A stretch of DNA of 64,000 bases from an uncultured Pseudomonadota bacterium (lineage in GTDB: Bacteria > Pseudomonadota > Gammaproteobacteria > Steroidobacterales > Steroidobacteraceae): the NCBI GenBank assembly GCA_903884105.1, contig CAISDJ010000008.1, forward strand, positions 17,538 through 81,537, given 5' to 3'. A model generated the notes under the pieces. That model had not been told where the DNA came from. It saw only the letters and a program-made list of their open reading frames with translations, and searched no databases. Position 1 is the stretch's first letter; each line of letters opens with the position of its first letter. Positions 18,712 through 28,821 of this stretch are shown one piece after another. A program made the position numbers and the translations under genes.

Positions 18712-21335
18712 GAGGGCATCTCCTCGTCGAGCCCGTCGGCAAGGCCGGATTCATGGATCCGGCAAAGGCTCGAGAGGTGGCACCGATTGCATACCTGCGG
18801 CAGCGGGTCGACGCGGGCATCACCCCGGCCGTACGCTGCGATGAGTCCATCGACAGTCTTCTGCCAGTCATCGAGCAGGGGCTGCCACTCGCCTTTGAAT
18901 TCCTTGACCCCGGGCAGGATGCCGTCGCGCTTCGCAACGCCTGCGAATCCTGACTCCTTGGCATTCAGCAGCGCAAACACGACCGCCGAGAGCTGCGCGC
19001 GCCGCGCCACCGCATAGAGGGGCAGCTGCGGCTGTTCAGGCCGGGCACCCCACCATTTGGACGCCTGTGCGGAATGGCCGGTCTTGTAGTCGATGACGAC
19101 TTCGCCGCCTTCGGGCTCAAGGAGATCGATGCGATCGATCTTGAGATCGAGCGTGAGGCCCGCCGCCGTGTAGGTTTCGGCGTACTCCGGGCGTTCGAGG
19201 ACACGGAACGGCTGACGCTCGCGCTCGAGCGCCAGCAAGTGCCGCAGCTTGCGAGTGGCAATGTCGACTTCAATCCGGAGCAGGCGGGCGCGATGCGGAC
19301 TCGCCCCCTGCAGCAACGGCACACTCAGCCGGTCGAGCGCGACGAAGACGCGCTCACGCAAAGCTTCTTCGGCAACGGCCATCAGCCCCCGCTGGCTACC
19401 GAATTCACCCCATAGCGTCTCGAGTGCCTTGTGGAGGAGCGTGCCGCGCTCGCGGGCATCGATACCCGGTGACACCTGGTCAAGCGGCCGGGCGCCGAGC
19501 CGAAGTTCCGCCTGGGCGCGAAAGGCACACCACGCTTGCAGCTCGACGACCCGTGCTCCGCCGCTTGCGCGGCCGACAGGAACTGCGGGCGCCGTGTCGT
19601 CGACGAATGCCTCCAGTACGGGCCGGTGTCGTTGCAGCCACCCACCGAGTGTTTGCTGCGGTTCGATCTCCCCGGCAAAGAGATCAAACCCGTTGAGCAT
19701 CGGGCTCGGGGTCTGCTCGGCATCATCGAGGTGCTGTGCCCAGCTGCAGACGATCGACTCTGCAGCGCATCGCAGGTCCAGGAACTGTCGCTCAGCCCGT
19801 TGCCGAGTGGCCAGGACGCTCGCACCCGGCACACCCGCCTGCTGCTGCAGTCGAAGTGGCAGGAACGGATCCGGCTCGGGCGCGGGCGGCATCCGGGTAG
19901 CTTCGCATCCCATGATCCAGAGCGCCTCGAAGCGCATTCCGGCGACCGAATCCGGGTCCACCACCGTAATGGGCGCAGGCAACGTCTGAGGCTCGTAGGC
20001 CGTGGACGATGCCCACTGCCGGAATTGGGCAAGGGCAGCCCGAAACGATACTTTCCCCAGGAGGTCATCGAGTCCGCCAAAGCCGCTCAATGCATCGTTG
20101 AGCTTGGCGAGCGTTTGTTGTTCATCGCTGGACAGGGTGCGATCACCGGGCCAGCCGGCCGCAATCCACACTGCCAGAAAGCGTTCTGCCCACTCGCTGG
20201 CAGTGGCCACCTCCCCGTTGCGAGGCAAGGTTGCCCGCATCCCGGCAAGGAGCGACGAGAGCACCGGGCAGCCGTTCGCACCGGCCAGCCGTTCCAACGC
20301 CGGAACATCCACTTGTTCCGTCCCGCTGGAACGCAGCCGGGCATCGGCCAGCGCCCTGGGTGATGCCTCACTGGCAAAGCCCGAGACAAACGGACTACGC
20401 AACAGCCTCCCGGCAAGCGTGCTGGAGGCCTCCCCCTTCACGAGATCCAGAATATCGAGCGCCGTCCTCACGATCGGGAATTCAGTCAGCGTGCCGCTGG
20501 CTTCGATGGTGAACGGGACGAACCCGCTCGCCTCGCCCGAGCGACGGCCCGCAGGAACGAAGACGTCTTCGAGCGCGCGGCGCAGCGCATGCCGACGCAG
20601 CGCGAGGGATGGCACCACGAGTCCGATCGACTTGCGCCCCGCGTCGAGCTGCGAGCGCGCCCAACGGGTCGCGCTCAGGACTTCCTGTTCCGCATCCACG
20701 GCCGCGAACCGCACCGTCGAACCGGGCGATCCCGGTGGGAGTTGTTCTCGCACGATGCTGCCCTGTTCGACCAGCCGGTTGAGGAGCGTGCGCAGAGCAG
20801 GGGTCGGCTCCTCGCCGAGCGCGAGCTGGATTCGGAACGGCGGCAGCGACTCGCAGCGTGCCAGTTCATGAACGATCCGAGCCGGAGCCAACCAGCCCCG
20901 AGCGCTGCAATCTGCCTCAAATTGCCTGGCCCAGTCTGCGAAGACTTCTGCCTCTTCGCCGCCGTCCGCAGCAATTGCAGTCAGCGAGATTCCGTAGGCC
21001 TGGGCAAGGTCCCAAGAGCGCACCGCTGCCTTTGCAGCGCTTGCAGGGTTGAGCAACGAGACCGCCGCAGGGGACTCCGAAACGATGCGTTCCCACAGCA
21101 CAAGCGTCTGCTGCGGTGACAGCAGCCGGCAAGACCCCGGTCGAACGTTGAACCACAGGCGGTCAGCCCACGCCCTCGGCGTCAGGATATCCGGCGTCAG
21201 CCAGGCACGCCGACCGGTGGAGACCACCTGTTCGCCGTAGGCCCGCCGCAGCGAATGGGCCGCGCGCCGATTTGGCGCGAGCACAGTGAATCCCTCGGTG
21301 AGGGCAGCCAGCAGCCCGGGATGCAGCGCGTCCAT
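18708..21335 (-). CDS. AddB-like nuclease, PD-(D/E)XK with probable Fe-S staple
   Basis: The 875-residue partner of the AddA-like helicase begins with a helicase-like N-terminal domain (FTVLAPNRRAAHSLRRAYGEQ) that lacks a clean Walker A motif, as in AddB-type proteins. The C-terminal nuclease has VVIDYKTGHS and QPQLPLYAVARR. A cysteine in LQAWCAFRAQAEL before the nuclease, together with the CNRCHLSSLC triplet at the C-terminus, reproduces the four-cysteine iron-sulphur staple known from AddB. The protein is shorter than Gram-positive AddB. It is coupled to the downstream addA-like gene. Confidence 0.85.
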   Translation of the reverse strand: MDALHPGLLAALTEGFTVLAPNRRAAHSLRRAYGEQVVSTGRRAWLTPDILTPRAWADRLWFNVRPGSCRLLSPQQTLVLWERIVSESPAAVSLLNPASAAKAAVRSWDLAQAYGISLTAIAADGGEEAEVFADWARQFEADCSARGWLAPARIVHELARCESLPPFRIQLALGEEPTPALRTLLNRLVEQGSIVREQLPPGSPGSTVRFAAVDAEQEVLSATRWARSQLDAGRKSIGLVVPSLALRRHALRRALEDVFVPAGRRSGEASGFVPFTIEASGTLTEFPIVRTALDILDLVKGEASSTLAGRLLRSPFVSGFASEASPRALADARLRSSGTEQVDVPALERLAGANGCPVLSSLLAGMRATLPRNGEVATASEWAERFLAVWIAAGWPGDRTLSSDEQQTLAKLNDALSGFGGLDDLLGKVSFRAALAQFRQWASSTAYEPQTLPAPITVVDPDSVAGMRFEALWIMGCEATRMPPAPEPDPFLPLRLQQQAGVPGASVLATRQRAERQFLDLRCAAESIVCSWAQHLDDAEQTPSPMLNGFDLFAGEIEPQQTLGGWLQRHRPVLEAFVDDTAPAVPVGRASGGARVVELQAWCAFRAQAELRLGARPLDQVSPGIDARERGTLLHKALETLWGEFGSQRGLMAVAEEALRERVFVALDRLSVPLLQGASPHRARLLRIEVDIATRKLRHLLALERERQPFRVLERPEYAETYTAAGLTLDLKIDRIDLLEPEGGEVVIDYKTGHSAQASKWWGARPEQPQLPLYAVARRAQLSAVVFALLNAKESGFAGVAKRDGILPGVKEFKGEWQPLLDDWQKTVDGLIAAYGRGDARVDPLPQVCNRCHLSSLCRIHESGLADGLDEEMPS

Positions 21336-21364
21336 GACGACGGTCCCGGGTCGGCCCGACGGGG

Positions 21365-22645
21365 TCAGCGTCGCTGCGGTTCGACGACTTTCAGGTCCGT
21401 CGCCTGTCTGGCCGCCGGCCGCTGGCCGGCAGCATAGCTGTCGAGCAGCTCCTCCATGCGTCGGAATACGTCTGCCAGCACTTCGTGTGTCGGCAGGTTC
21501 GTGATGCGGAAATGGTTGTTGTAAGGCGCATTGAAACTCCCGCCGGGCGCAATGAGCACGTGCCGATGCTCGAGCAGATCCATGGCGAACAACCTGTCGT
21601 CGAAGTCGGGCAGCGCGTCCTTCCTGACCTCGATGAACGAGTACAGCGCGCCCATGGGCTTCCGCAGCTTCAGGTACTTGCTTCGAGCCACCCCATCAAG
21701 GATGGCCTGGCGCGACTCGAACAGCCGGCCACCCGGGCGCACGAGTTCCTTGATGCTCTGGTAGCCGCCGAGAGCGGTCTGCACCGCCCACTGTCCGGGC
21801 ACGTTGCTGCACAGGCGCAATGACGACAGCAGCTCCAGCGCACTCAGATAATCGCGCGCATGCTCGAGGTCCCCCGAGAACACGGCCCAGCCCACCCGGT
21901 AACCACAGGCGCGATACACCTTCGACAGGCCCGACAGCGTGGCGCACAGCGTCCCGTGCACGAGCGTGGCCATCGGGACGAACTCGGCATCCTCATAGGT
22001 CATCTGGTCATAGATCTCGTCGGCAAAGACGACGAGGTGATGCTTTTCCGCGAGCTTCGCGATCCCTTCAAGCGTAGCGCGCGAGTACACCGCGCCTGTC
22101 GGATTGTTCGGGTTGATCACGACGATGGCGCGCGTGCGGCTCGTGATCCGCGATTCAATCTCCGCCACATCGGGCTGGAAATCGTTTTCCGGCCGGCAGG
22201 GATAGTGCACGGCCTTGCCTCGGTTCAGGTTTACGGCCGCTGTCCACAGGGGGTAGTCGGGGCTCGGGACCAGGACTTCGTCGTCTGCAGACAGCAGCGC
22301 GCGCAGCACCAGGTCGATGAGTTCGCTGACGCCGTTGCCGATGAACACTTCTTCGACGCTGACGCCACGGATACCGCGATTCTGCTGTTGCATCACGACG
22401 GCTTCCCGCGCCGGGAAGATGCCCTGCTGGTGGCAGTACCCCTCCGCCGCCTGCATGTTCTCGATCATCGCGAGGCGCATCGATTCGGGCGTCCGGAAAC
22501 CGAACACGCCGGGATTGCCGATGTTCAGCGAGATGATCTCGTGCCCCATGCGCTCCATCTCATGGGCTCGACGGGCGAGCTTGCCGCGGATCTCGTACTT
22601 GACGTTAGCGAGACCTGAACTGGGACGGATGGAGCGTTGCGGCAT
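21365..22645 (-). CDS. AlaA-like pyridoxal phosphate aminotransferase
   Basis: This class I aminotransferase of 426 residues resembles the glutamate-pyruvate aminotransferase AlaA. It has SLNIGNPGVFGF near the N-terminus, the VINPNNPTGAVYS motif, FADEIYDQMTY, and the PLP lysine in SGLSKVYRACGYRVGW. AlaA makes alanine from pyruvate and glutamate. The last 20 residues after ELLDSYAAG form a Gln/Arg-rich tail not usual in the family. It stands alone between the addB-like gene and the peroxiredoxin gene. Substrate specificity is inferred by resemblance only. Confidence 0.85.
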   Translation of the reverse strand: MPQRSIRPSSGLANVKYEIRGKLARRAHEMERMGHEIISLNIGNPGVFGFRTPESMRLAMIENMQAAEGYCHQQGIFPAREAVVMQQQNRGIRGVSVEEVFIGNGVSELIDLVLRALLSADDEVLVPSPDYPLWTAAVNLNRGKAVHYPCRPENDFQPDVAEIESRITSRTRAIVVINPNNPTGAVYSRATLEGIAKLAEKHHLVVFADEIYDQMTYEDAEFVPMATLVHGTLCATLSGLSKVYRACGYRVGWAVFSGDLEHARDYLSALELLSSLRLCSNVPGQWAVQTALGGYQSIKELVRPGGRLFESRQAILDGVARSKYLKLRKPMGALYSFIEVRKDALPDFDDRLFAMDLLEHRHVLIAPGGSFNAPYNNHFRITNLPTHEVLADVFRRMEELLDSYAAGQRPAARQATDLKVVEPQRR

Positions 22646-22684
22646 GATGGCGGCCTTGTGGCGTGGGTATTTCCCGGGCGTGAG

Positions 22685-23167
22685 TCAGAGCTGCGTCAGG
22701 ACGTGCTCGGCGCTCGAGACCTTGAACTCGCCGGGACCTTCGAGGTTGAGGTGCGTCACGACGCCGTCCTTGACGACGACCGAGAAGCGCTTGCCACGCA
22801 CGCCCATGCCGAAGCCCGTTGCATCGAGTTCGAGACCGAGTGCCTTGGCGTAGTCGGCGTTGCCGTCGGCGAGCATCACGACGGCGTCGCCGACGTTGTG
22901 CGCCTTGCCCCACGCTCCCATCACGAACACATCGTTGACGGCCATGCAGGCAACGGTATCCACGCCGCGGGCCTTGATGTCGCCCGCGTGCTGTACGAAG
23001 CCTGGCAGGTGCTTCGCATCGCAGGTCGGAGTGAAGGCGCCCGGCACCGAGAACAGCACGACCGTCTTGCCCTTGAAGAGCTGCTCGGTGGTCATCGCCT
23101 GGGCGCCGTCCTTGGTCATGGATTTGAAGGCGCCGGCAGGCATCGTGTCGCCAATCTTGATCGTCAT
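22685..23167 (-). CDS. Prx5-family peroxiredoxin
   Basis: The 160-residue thiol peroxidase reduces hydroperoxides. The peroxidatic cysteine lies in FSVPGAFTPTCDAKHLPGF, the Prx5 signature. Further family marks are MAVNDVFVMGAWGK and LGLELDATGFGMGVRGKRF. The length is standard. A GAGCA-type ribosome site precedes the ATG at 23167. It lies 26 bases downstream of ilvD, whose Fe-S cluster is oxidant sensitive, so co-expression would be sensible, but this is inference. Confidence 0.93.
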   Translation of the reverse strand: MTIKIGDTMPAGAFKSMTKDGAQAMTTEQLFKGKTVVLFSVPGAFTPTCDAKHLPGFVQHAGDIKARGVDTVACMAVNDVFVMGAWGKAHNVGDAVVMLADGNADYAKALGLELDATGFGMGVRGKRFSVVVKDGVVTHLNLEGPGEFKVSSAEHVLTQL

Positions 23168-23193
23168 GGCTAGTGCTCCTTGAGAAGTCGGGA

Positions 23194-24909
23194 TCAGGTT
23201 GTGGAGTCGCGGTCAGTGACGGCACCCTTCGAGGCGCTGCTGACTGAGCGGGCATACTTGGCCAGCACGCCGCGGGTGGCATAGGGCTCGGGCGCCTTCC
23301 AGCTCTTGCGGCGACGCTCTAATTCCTTCGTATCGACGCCGAGGTCGATCGTACGCGCCACGGCATCGATCGTAATGCGATCGCCGTCGCGCACGAGGGC
23401 AATCGTCCCGCCCACCGCTGCTTCCGGTGCGATGTGACCAACGACGAACCCGCGGCTGCCGCCAGAGAACCGGCCATCGGTGATCAGGGCCACCTTGTCG
23501 GCGAGGCCCTTGCCGGCAATGGCACTCGTCGGACTCAGCATCTCGCGCATGCCGGGGCCGCCCTTCGGGCCCTCGTATCGGATGACAACGACGTCGCCCG
23601 CGACGACCACGCCATCGAGAATCGCCTGCAGCGACTTTTCCTCCGAGTCGAACACTCGTGCGGTGCCGCTGAACTGCAGTCCCTCCTTGCCCGTGATCTT
23701 GGCAACCGAGCCTTCCGTCGCGAGGTTGCCGTACATGACCACGAGGTGGCTTTCCGGCTTGATCGGATTCTTCAGGCTGCGAATGATGTCCTGCGACTTA
23801 GGGTAAGGCTTCACGCGCTTCAGGTTCTCGGCCAGCGTCTTGCCCGTGACCGTCAGGCAGTCGCCGTGCAACAGCCCCGCATGCAGGAGCATCTTCATGA
23901 GCGGCTGGATGCCGCCGATGCGGATCAATTCGGACATCAGGTACTTGCCGCTCGGGCGAACATCCGCGAGCACCGGCACCTTGAGCCCGATGCGCGTGAA
24001 GTCGTCGAGTTCGAGCTTGATACCGGCATCGTGCGCGATGGCCAGCAGATGCAGCACCGCGTTCGTCGAGCCGCCGAGCGCAATGACCACGGTGATCGCG
24101 TTCTCGAAGGCCTTGCGGCTCAGGATGTCGGATGGCTTGATATCCGCCTTGACCAGCTTGACCACGGCCTTGCCCGCCTCCCGGCAATCCTTCAGCTTGT
24201 TGCGCGATACCGCTTCCTGTGCGGAGCTGTTCGGGAGGCTCATGCCGAGTGCCTCAATGGCCGAGGCCATCGAGTTGGCCGTATACATGCCGCCGCAGCT
24301 GCCCGGACCGGGAATGGCTGTCTTCTCGATCTGCTTGAGCTGCTTCGCGCTGATGCTGCCGTTGGCGAATGCGCCAACGGCTTCGAATACCGAAATCACG
24401 TCCGTGTGGTTCGCGCCCGGCTTGATGGTGCCGCCGTAGACGAACACCGCCGGCCGGTTGAGCCGCGCGAGCGCCATCATGCAGCCCGGGATGTTCTTGT
24501 CGCAGCCGCCGATGGCAACGACGCCGTCGAAGCCTTGCGCACCCGCGACCGTTTCGATCGAGTCGGCGATGACTTCACGCGACACGAGCGAGAACCGCAT
24601 TCCCGGCGACCCCATCGAGATGCCGTCCGACACGGTGATGGTGCCGAACGTGGTGCTCTTGCCACCCGAGGCATCGACACCCGCGGCAGCCGCAGCGGCC
24701 AGCTTGTCGATGTGCATGTTGCAAGGGGTCAGGTTGCTCCACGTGGACGCGACACCGATCGAGGGCTTCGTGAAGTCCTTGTCCGTGTAGCCGACTGCGC
24801 GGAGCATGGCTCTGCTTGCCGACTGCTTGAGTCCGTCGACCACGAGACCCGAGTACGGGCGTCCAGCGGTAGAGGCAGGTTTGGCGGAAGTCTTCTTGCG
24901 TGTAGCCAT
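23194..24909 (-). CDS. ilvD: dihydroxy-acid dehydratase
   Basis: IlvD dehydrates dihydroxy acids in valine and isoleucine synthesis using an Fe-S cluster. Cluster cysteines are seen in [27 protein letters not shown] and [14 protein letters not shown]. The C-terminal part has the [14 protein letters not shown] motif. The 571-residue length from ATG 24909 is normal for the family. That ATG is not preceded by a clear Shine-Dalgarno site. An in-frame ATG at 24984 follows AGGAG and would add 25 residues of unusual composition, so the start is not settled. It is separated from the ilvC-leu operon by about 3 kb. Confidence 0.94.
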   Translation of the reverse strand: MATRKKTSAKPASTAGRPYSGLVVDGLKQSASRAMLRAVGYTDKDFTKPSIGVASTWSNLTPCNMHIDKLAAAAAAGVDASGGKSTTFGTITVSDGISMGSPGMRFSLVSREVIADSIETVAGAQGFDGVVAIGGCDKNIPGCMMALARLNRPAVFVYGGTIKPGANHTDVISVFEAVGAFANGSISAKQLKQIEKTAIPGPGSCGGMYTANSMASAIEALGMSLPNSSAQEAVSRNKLKDCREAGKAVVKLVKADIKPSDILSRKAFENAITVVIALGGSTNAVLHLLAIAHDAGIKLELDDFTRIGLKVPVLADVRPSGKYLMSELIRIGGIQPLMKMLLHAGLLHGDCLTVTGKTLAENLKRVKPYPKSQDIIRSLKNPIKPESHLVVMYGNLATEGSVAKITGKEGLQFSGTARVFDSEEKSLQAILDGVVVAGDVVVIRYEGPKGGPGMREMLSPTSAIAGKGLADKVALITDGRFSGGSRGFVVGHIAPEAAVGGTIALVRDGDRITIDAVARTIDLGVDTKELERRRKSWKAPEPYATRGVLAKYARSVSSASKGAVTDRDSTT

Positions 24910-25015
24910 GAGGAAGTGCGCAGCAAAAAAGGGGTTGGCGTTTGGCCAAAATCGGGTTCGGTCCGGGATTGTACTATCCCGCATCCCCCAACCCCTATCT
25001 CCTATCCTCTTTTTC

Positions 25016-25888
25016 TCAGCTTCCGGTGTCCACCATCCGCCGGTCGCGCACTGCGACGATCAGGATGCCGACCAGCGTGATCGCCCCCCCCAGCACCATG
25101 CGGTGACTCAGCCGGTCCTGCAGCAGCGTCACGCCGAAGAAGATGCTGAAGAGGGGCGACAGCAGCGTAAGCGGAGCAACGCTGGTCACTGGATAACGCT
25201 GGATCAAGTGGAACATGGCGGTGTGCGCGAACAGGCTGTTGATCAGCGAGGTGAACAACAGCGCTCCCCAGCCTTTCAAGCTGGCGCTCTCGAGCGCAGT
25301 CCACTGCCCGTCCTCGAACAGAAATGACAGCGCCAGCAGGAGGGGCCAGGCAGTCATGGCGAGCCATGCCTGCAGTTGCAGGGGGCCGATGCCGTTCAGC
25401 CGCTTGATACAGGTCAGTCCCAGCGACCCGGCGAGGCACGACGCGATGATCAACCCGAGACCGTGCGAGTAGGCGAGGACGCCGGGGTCGAAGGCAATGA
25501 CCGCGACACCGCCGAACGCAAGCGCGATCCCGAGAATTCGCCGCCAGCGAAGCGTTTCCTTGAGCAGCCACACGGACAGCAGCGTAGTCATCGGGATGCC
25601 GAGCTGGGATGCGATGGCGACCGTCGACACATCGTGGGCCAGCGCGAGCCCGGCAAACAGCAGCGAGAACTGCAGCGCGCCGCTCAGGCCGGCGGCAAAC
25701 AGCAGCGTCCGCATTTGGCCGGGAAAGAGCTTGAGGAATGGCAGCGTCACCACGGCCAGCAGCCCGAAGCGCAGACTCGTGAACAGGATCGGCGGAATCT
25801 CGGTCACGCCCACCTTCGCGGCGATCAGGTTGAACCCCCAGATCCCGCTGATGCCGACGAGCAGCGTCAGGTCGCGCCGGGCCAGCAC
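25016..25888 (-). CDS. EamA/DMT-family membrane transporter
   Basis: The 290-residue protein has about ten hydrophobic segments arranged as two EamA repeats. The first runs from [19 protein letters not shown] to [19 protein letters not shown], the second from the [13 protein letters not shown] region to [17 protein letters not shown]. Such proteins export metabolites such as amino acids. The substrate cannot be told from sequence. It lies four bases downstream of the M17 aminopeptidase stop, so the two may be cotranscribed. Confidence 0.85.
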   Translation of the reverse strand: MLARRDLTLLVGISGIWGFNLIAAKVGVTEIPPILFTSLRFGLLAVVTLPFLKLFPGQMRTLLFAAGLSGALQFSLLFAGLALAHDVSTVAIASQLGIPMTTLLSVWLLKETLRWRRILGIALAFGGVAVIAFDPGVLAYSHGLGLIIASCLAGSLGLTCIKRLNGIGPLQLQAWLAMTAWPLLLALSFLFEDGQWTALESASLKGWGALLFTSLINSLFAHTAMFHLIQRYPVTSVAPLTLLSPLFSIFFGVTLLQDRLSHRMVLGGAITLVGILIVAVRDRRMVDTGS

Positions 25889-25892
25889 GGAT

Positions 25893-27287
25893 TTACGCGG
25901 GATACCTGGCTTTCAGGTAGGCATACAGCGCGCGCACACCCTGAGCCTCGCCCCCCGCGGGCCGACCCGGGCGTTCGCGCGAATTCCACCCGTACAGGTC
26001 GATATGCACCCAGTGACGCGCGTCGGAGACAAACCGCTTCAGGAACAGTGCGCCGATGATCGCTCCCGAGAACCCGGTACTTGAAACATTGTTCAGGTCG
26101 GCAATCTTGCTCGCCAGTTCATCATCGTAACCGGGCCATAGAGGCAGCTGCCAGAGCGGATCGTTCACCGTGGTCCCGTGATGGACCAGGCTTGCAGCCA
26201 CCTCGTCATTGCTGGCAAACAAGGCCGGCAGCTCCGGACCCAGGGCGATCCGTGCGGCTCCCGTCAACGTCGCGAGGTCGATCAGGAGATCCGGCTTGCC
26301 GGCGTCGGCCAGAGCGAGTCCATCGGCCAGTACCAGCCGCCCTTCCGCATCCGTATTTCCCACCTCTACCTGCAATCCCTTGCGGGTTGCCAGCACGTCG
26401 CCAGGACGGAAGGCGTTGCCGCTCACGGCGTTCTCGACGGCGGGAATGACCACATGCAAGCGCACAGGTAGCCCGGCATCCATCACCAGTTGCGCGAGGG
26501 CCAGCACACAGGCGGCACCGCCCATGTCCTTCTTCATCATCAGCATCGACGCCGGCGGTTTGAGATCGAGACCGCCCGAGTCGAAACAGACGCCCTTGCC
26601 GACCAGCGCCACGAGCGGATGAGCGGGATTCCCCCAATGGAACTCGATGAGCCTCGGCGCCGCCGTGCTGGCCCGCCCGACCGCATGGACGGCCGGGAAG
26701 CCCATCAACAGGTCCTCTCCGGAATGCTGCCGGACAACGGCACCGTACCGCTCAGCGACGGCGGCGGCCGCTGCCGCGAGTTCCGCAGGGAGCAGATGGC
26801 TTGCGGGAGTATTGATCAGGTCTCTCGCCAGCGTGCAGGCCGCATGAATACGGCTGACCTCGTCGGCATCCACGCCGGTCGGCACCTCGAGACACACGGA
26901 TTTCGCGCCCTGTCCGGCGGGATCGCGCTTGAAACGATCGAAGCGGTACTGCCCGTAGGCCCACCCAAGTGCGAACTGCTCGGCCGCACCCGGATCGAGG
27001 AGCGTGGCGAGGTGGTAGTCGCCCTGGGGCAAGCGCTCGGGACTACCGGCCGAGTGCCACAAGGTGAGGCCTTCACCGGCTTGTCGTTTGCCAGCGCCGC
27101 AAGCCACCGCACTGACAGCACCCTGCGCATCAGGGATGAGCAGTACCCTGCTTTTCTCGGCTTTGAACCCACTGGCCAGCAGCCAGGCGCGTGCAGGCCC
27201 CGGCTGCACTTTAAGCCAGGATTCGAGCTGATCCTCGTGCACAATGTGAAGGGGGACTGAGCCCGGTTTGGGGACGGTATTGAACAT
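25893..27287 (-). CDS. M17 leucyl aminopeptidase family protein
   Basis: This cytosolic dimetal aminopeptidase of 464 residues has the catalytic domain marks VGKGVCFDSGGLDLKP, MKKDMGGAA, the NTDAEGRLVLAD signature that binds metals, and LIDLATLTGAA. The open frame extends 55 residues upstream, but the ATG at 27287 (MFNTVPKPGS) starts a normal N-terminal domain, and the upstream residues are Arg/Ser-rich noise. The N-terminal half is shorter and unlike PepA itself, so PepB/other M17 subgroups are possible. It is divergent from the ilvC operon leader. Confidence 0.9.
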   Translation of the reverse strand: MFNTVPKPGSVPLHIVHEDQLESWLKVQPGPARAWLLASGFKAEKSRVLLIPDAQGAVSAVACGAGKRQAGEGLTLWHSAGSPERLPQGDYHLATLLDPGAAEQFALGWAYGQYRFDRFKRDPAGQGAKSVCLEVPTGVDADEVSRIHAACTLARDLINTPASHLLPAELAAAAAAVAERYGAVVRQHSGEDLLMGFPAVHAVGRASTAAPRLIEFHWGNPAHPLVALVGKGVCFDSGGLDLKPPASMLMMKKDMGGAACVLALAQLVMDAGLPVRLHVVIPAVENAVSGNAFRPGDVLATRKGLQVEVGNTDAEGRLVLADGLALADAGKPDLLIDLATLTGAARIALGPELPALFASNDEVAASLVHHGTTVNDPLWQLPLWPGYDDELASKIADLNNVSSTGFSGAIIGALFLKRFVSDARHWVHIDLYGWNSRERPGRPAGGEAQGVRALYAYLKARYPA

Positions 27288-27642
27288 CGGGTCAGCCTGT
27301 ATCGGGTGAAAACGGAACGGATGGCCTGAACGGGGTCTGCCAGCAGGACCGCGACTACCTCGCGCTGTGGTCGTCCGAAGGATAGCAGCCACCGACCGTC
27401 CGAGCGTGGTACGAGCACCAGAACGTAGCGACGCAGAACGCAACGATGCCAACCGGCAAGTCTCCTATGTTAAGATGCGAGCTCCGATTTTTCCGCTACG
27501 CACATGCCGTGATCGCGCTGCCGCTATCATGCGCAGGCCCTGGCCTGTCCCTCGAGGTCCCGAGCATGCGAGCAGAGGCTGGGCAACGCCTTGCGGGTTG
27601 CCTTGGGACAGACCCGGGATTCGCGAGGATTCCGCGGGATGA
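27288..27642. other. intergenic region upstream of the ilvC leader
   Basis: This stretch between the divergent M17 peptidase gene and the ilvC leader peptide should contain both promoters. A TTAAGAT box near 27473 on the plus strand is the only -10-like sequence I can point to, and it lacks a good -35. No RNA gene or convincing protein gene is seen; the longer open frames here are Arg-rich and not protein-like. Confidence 0.4.
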
Positions 27643-27672
27643 ATGGCAGTGGCAGTGGTTACTGTGACTTGA
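27643..27672 (+). CDS. putative valine-rich leader peptide (ilv attenuator)
   Basis: A nine-codon reading frame encodes Met-Ala-Val-Ala-Val-Val-Thr-Val-Thr followed by TGA. Four of nine residues are valine (GTG three times, GTT once). It begins 178 bases before ilvC, is preceded by GAGGA (27625-27629, rather far) and a nearer GCGGGA, and is followed after ten bases by a strong hairpin. This is the architecture of a ribosome-mediated attenuator sensing charged tRNA-Val. The peptide is short compared with E. coli ilv leaders, so the call is tentative. Confidence 0.45.
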   Translation: MAVAVVTVT

Positions 27673-27681
27673 TGTCCATAC

Positions 27682-27710
27682 ACCCCGCGTCGGCGTTACC
27701 GAAGCGGGGT
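27682..27710 (+). promoter_or_regulatory. strong hairpin in the ilvC leader (attenuator candidate)
   Basis: Seven pairs (ACCCCGC with GCGGGGT), one G-A mismatch and four more pairs (TCGG with CCGA) enclose a five-base loop. The bases after it are TCGCATTTGG, so there is no real T-tract and intrinsic termination is unproven. A second hairpin at 27769-27781 (GGGGC-ATC-GCCCC) lies between this one and ilvC. Both fit a regulated leader. Confidence 0.5.
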
Positions 27711-27820
27711 TCGCATTTGGGTCGGGCACGAAGTCGGTTCGATTGACGGTTTTGAGAGCTTGGGTAACGGGGCATCGCCCCACGAGCATCGGCAGATACA
27801 AACGTTTCAGGAGTTCGCTC

Positions 27821-28807
27821 ATGCAGATTTTTTCCCAGAAGGACGTCAACAAGAAGGCGCTCAAGGGCGCCCGCATCGTGATCCTCGGCTACGGCAGCCA
27901 GGGTCGTGCGCACGCACTCAACCTCAAGGAGAGCGGTTACGACGTCGTCGTGGGCGTACGCAAGAACGGCGCCAGCTGGGCCAAGGCCAAGAAGGACGGC
28001 CTGCAGGTCGCCGAACCCGCCACCGCCGTGAAGGACGCGAAGCTCGTCGCGATGCTCGTCCCCGACATCGCGCAGAAGGAACTCTACGGACAGGTCATTG
28101 CCAACATCCCCAAGGGTGCCACGCTGCTGTTCGCGCACGGCTTCAACGTGCACTTCAAGCAGATCAAGCCCCGCAAGGACCTCGATGTCGTGCTGATCGC
28201 GCCGAAGGGCCCCGGTGACCTCGTCCGCCGCCAGTACCAGCAGGGCCGTGGCGTGCCCGCGCTCATCGCCGTCCACCAGGATGCCACGAAGGGTGCCCGC
28301 GACAACGCCCTCGCCTATGCCGACGGCATCGGTAGCACCCGTGGCGGCGTGCTCACGACGACGTTTGCCGAGGAGACGGAAACGGATCTGTTCGGCGAGC
28401 AGGTCGTCCTCTGTGGCGGCACCACGCACCTGGTCATGAAGGGCTTCGAGACGTTGGTGGAAGCCGGCTACCAGCCCGAAGTGGCCTACTACGAAGTCCT
28501 GCACGAACTGAAGCTGATCGTCGACCTGCTGCACGAAGGCGGCCTGGCCAAGATGCACCAATTCATCAGCGACACCGCCAAGTACGGCGACCTGACGCGC
28601 GGCCCGCGCATCGTCAACAAGACCACGAAGAAGGAAATGAAGAAGGTCCTGAAGGAAATCCAGGACGGCAAGTTTGCGCGCCAGTGGATGAAGGAAGCCA
28701 AGAGCGGCATGAAGAAGTACAAGAAGCTGATGAACCAGGACCTGAAGCACCCGATCGAGAAGGTCGGCGTGAAGCTCCGCGCGCGGATGCCCTGGCTCAA
28801 CGGCTGA
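27821..28807 (+). CDS. ilvC: ketol-acid reductoisomerase, class I
   Basis: IlvC isomerises and reduces acetolactate or acetohydroxybutyrate with NADPH in branched-chain amino acid synthesis. The 328 residues begin [19 protein letters not shown], with the Rossmann motif [13 protein letters not shown]. Catalytic-domain marks are [22 protein letters not shown], the [14 protein letters not shown] metal site and [17 protein letters not shown]. The start ATG at 27821 has AGGAG eight bases before it, which overrules an upstream in-frame ATG at 27743. It heads ilvC-leuA-ilvE-leuCDB. The C-terminus is unusually lysine rich. Confidence 0.97.
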   Translation: MQIFSQKDVNKKALKGARIVILGYGSQGRAHALNLKESGYDVVVGVRKNGASWAKAKKDGLQVAEPATAVKDAKLVAMLVPDIAQKELYGQVIANIPKGATLLFAHGFNVHFKQIKPRKDLDVVLIAPKGPGDLVRRQYQQGRGVPALIAVHQDATKGARDNALAYADGIGSTRGGVLTTTFAEETETDLFGEQVVLCGGTTHLVMKGFETLVEAGYQPEVAYYEVLHELKLIVDLLHEGGLAKMHQFISDTAKYGDLTRGPRIVNKTTKKEMKKVLKEIQDGKFARQWMKEAKSGMKKYKKLMNQDLKHPIEKVGVKLRARMPWLNG

Positions 28808-28821
28808 GGGCTGCCTGCTTC

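Noticed and set aside
23434..25080. 548-codon plus-strand frame opposite ilvD
   Set aside because: Composition is Arg/His/Ala-rich and it mirrors ilvD codon structure.
27659..28750. 363-codon minus-strand frame opposite ilvC
   Set aside because: It reads as Leu/Val/His-rich complement of ilvC and has no motif or ribosome site.
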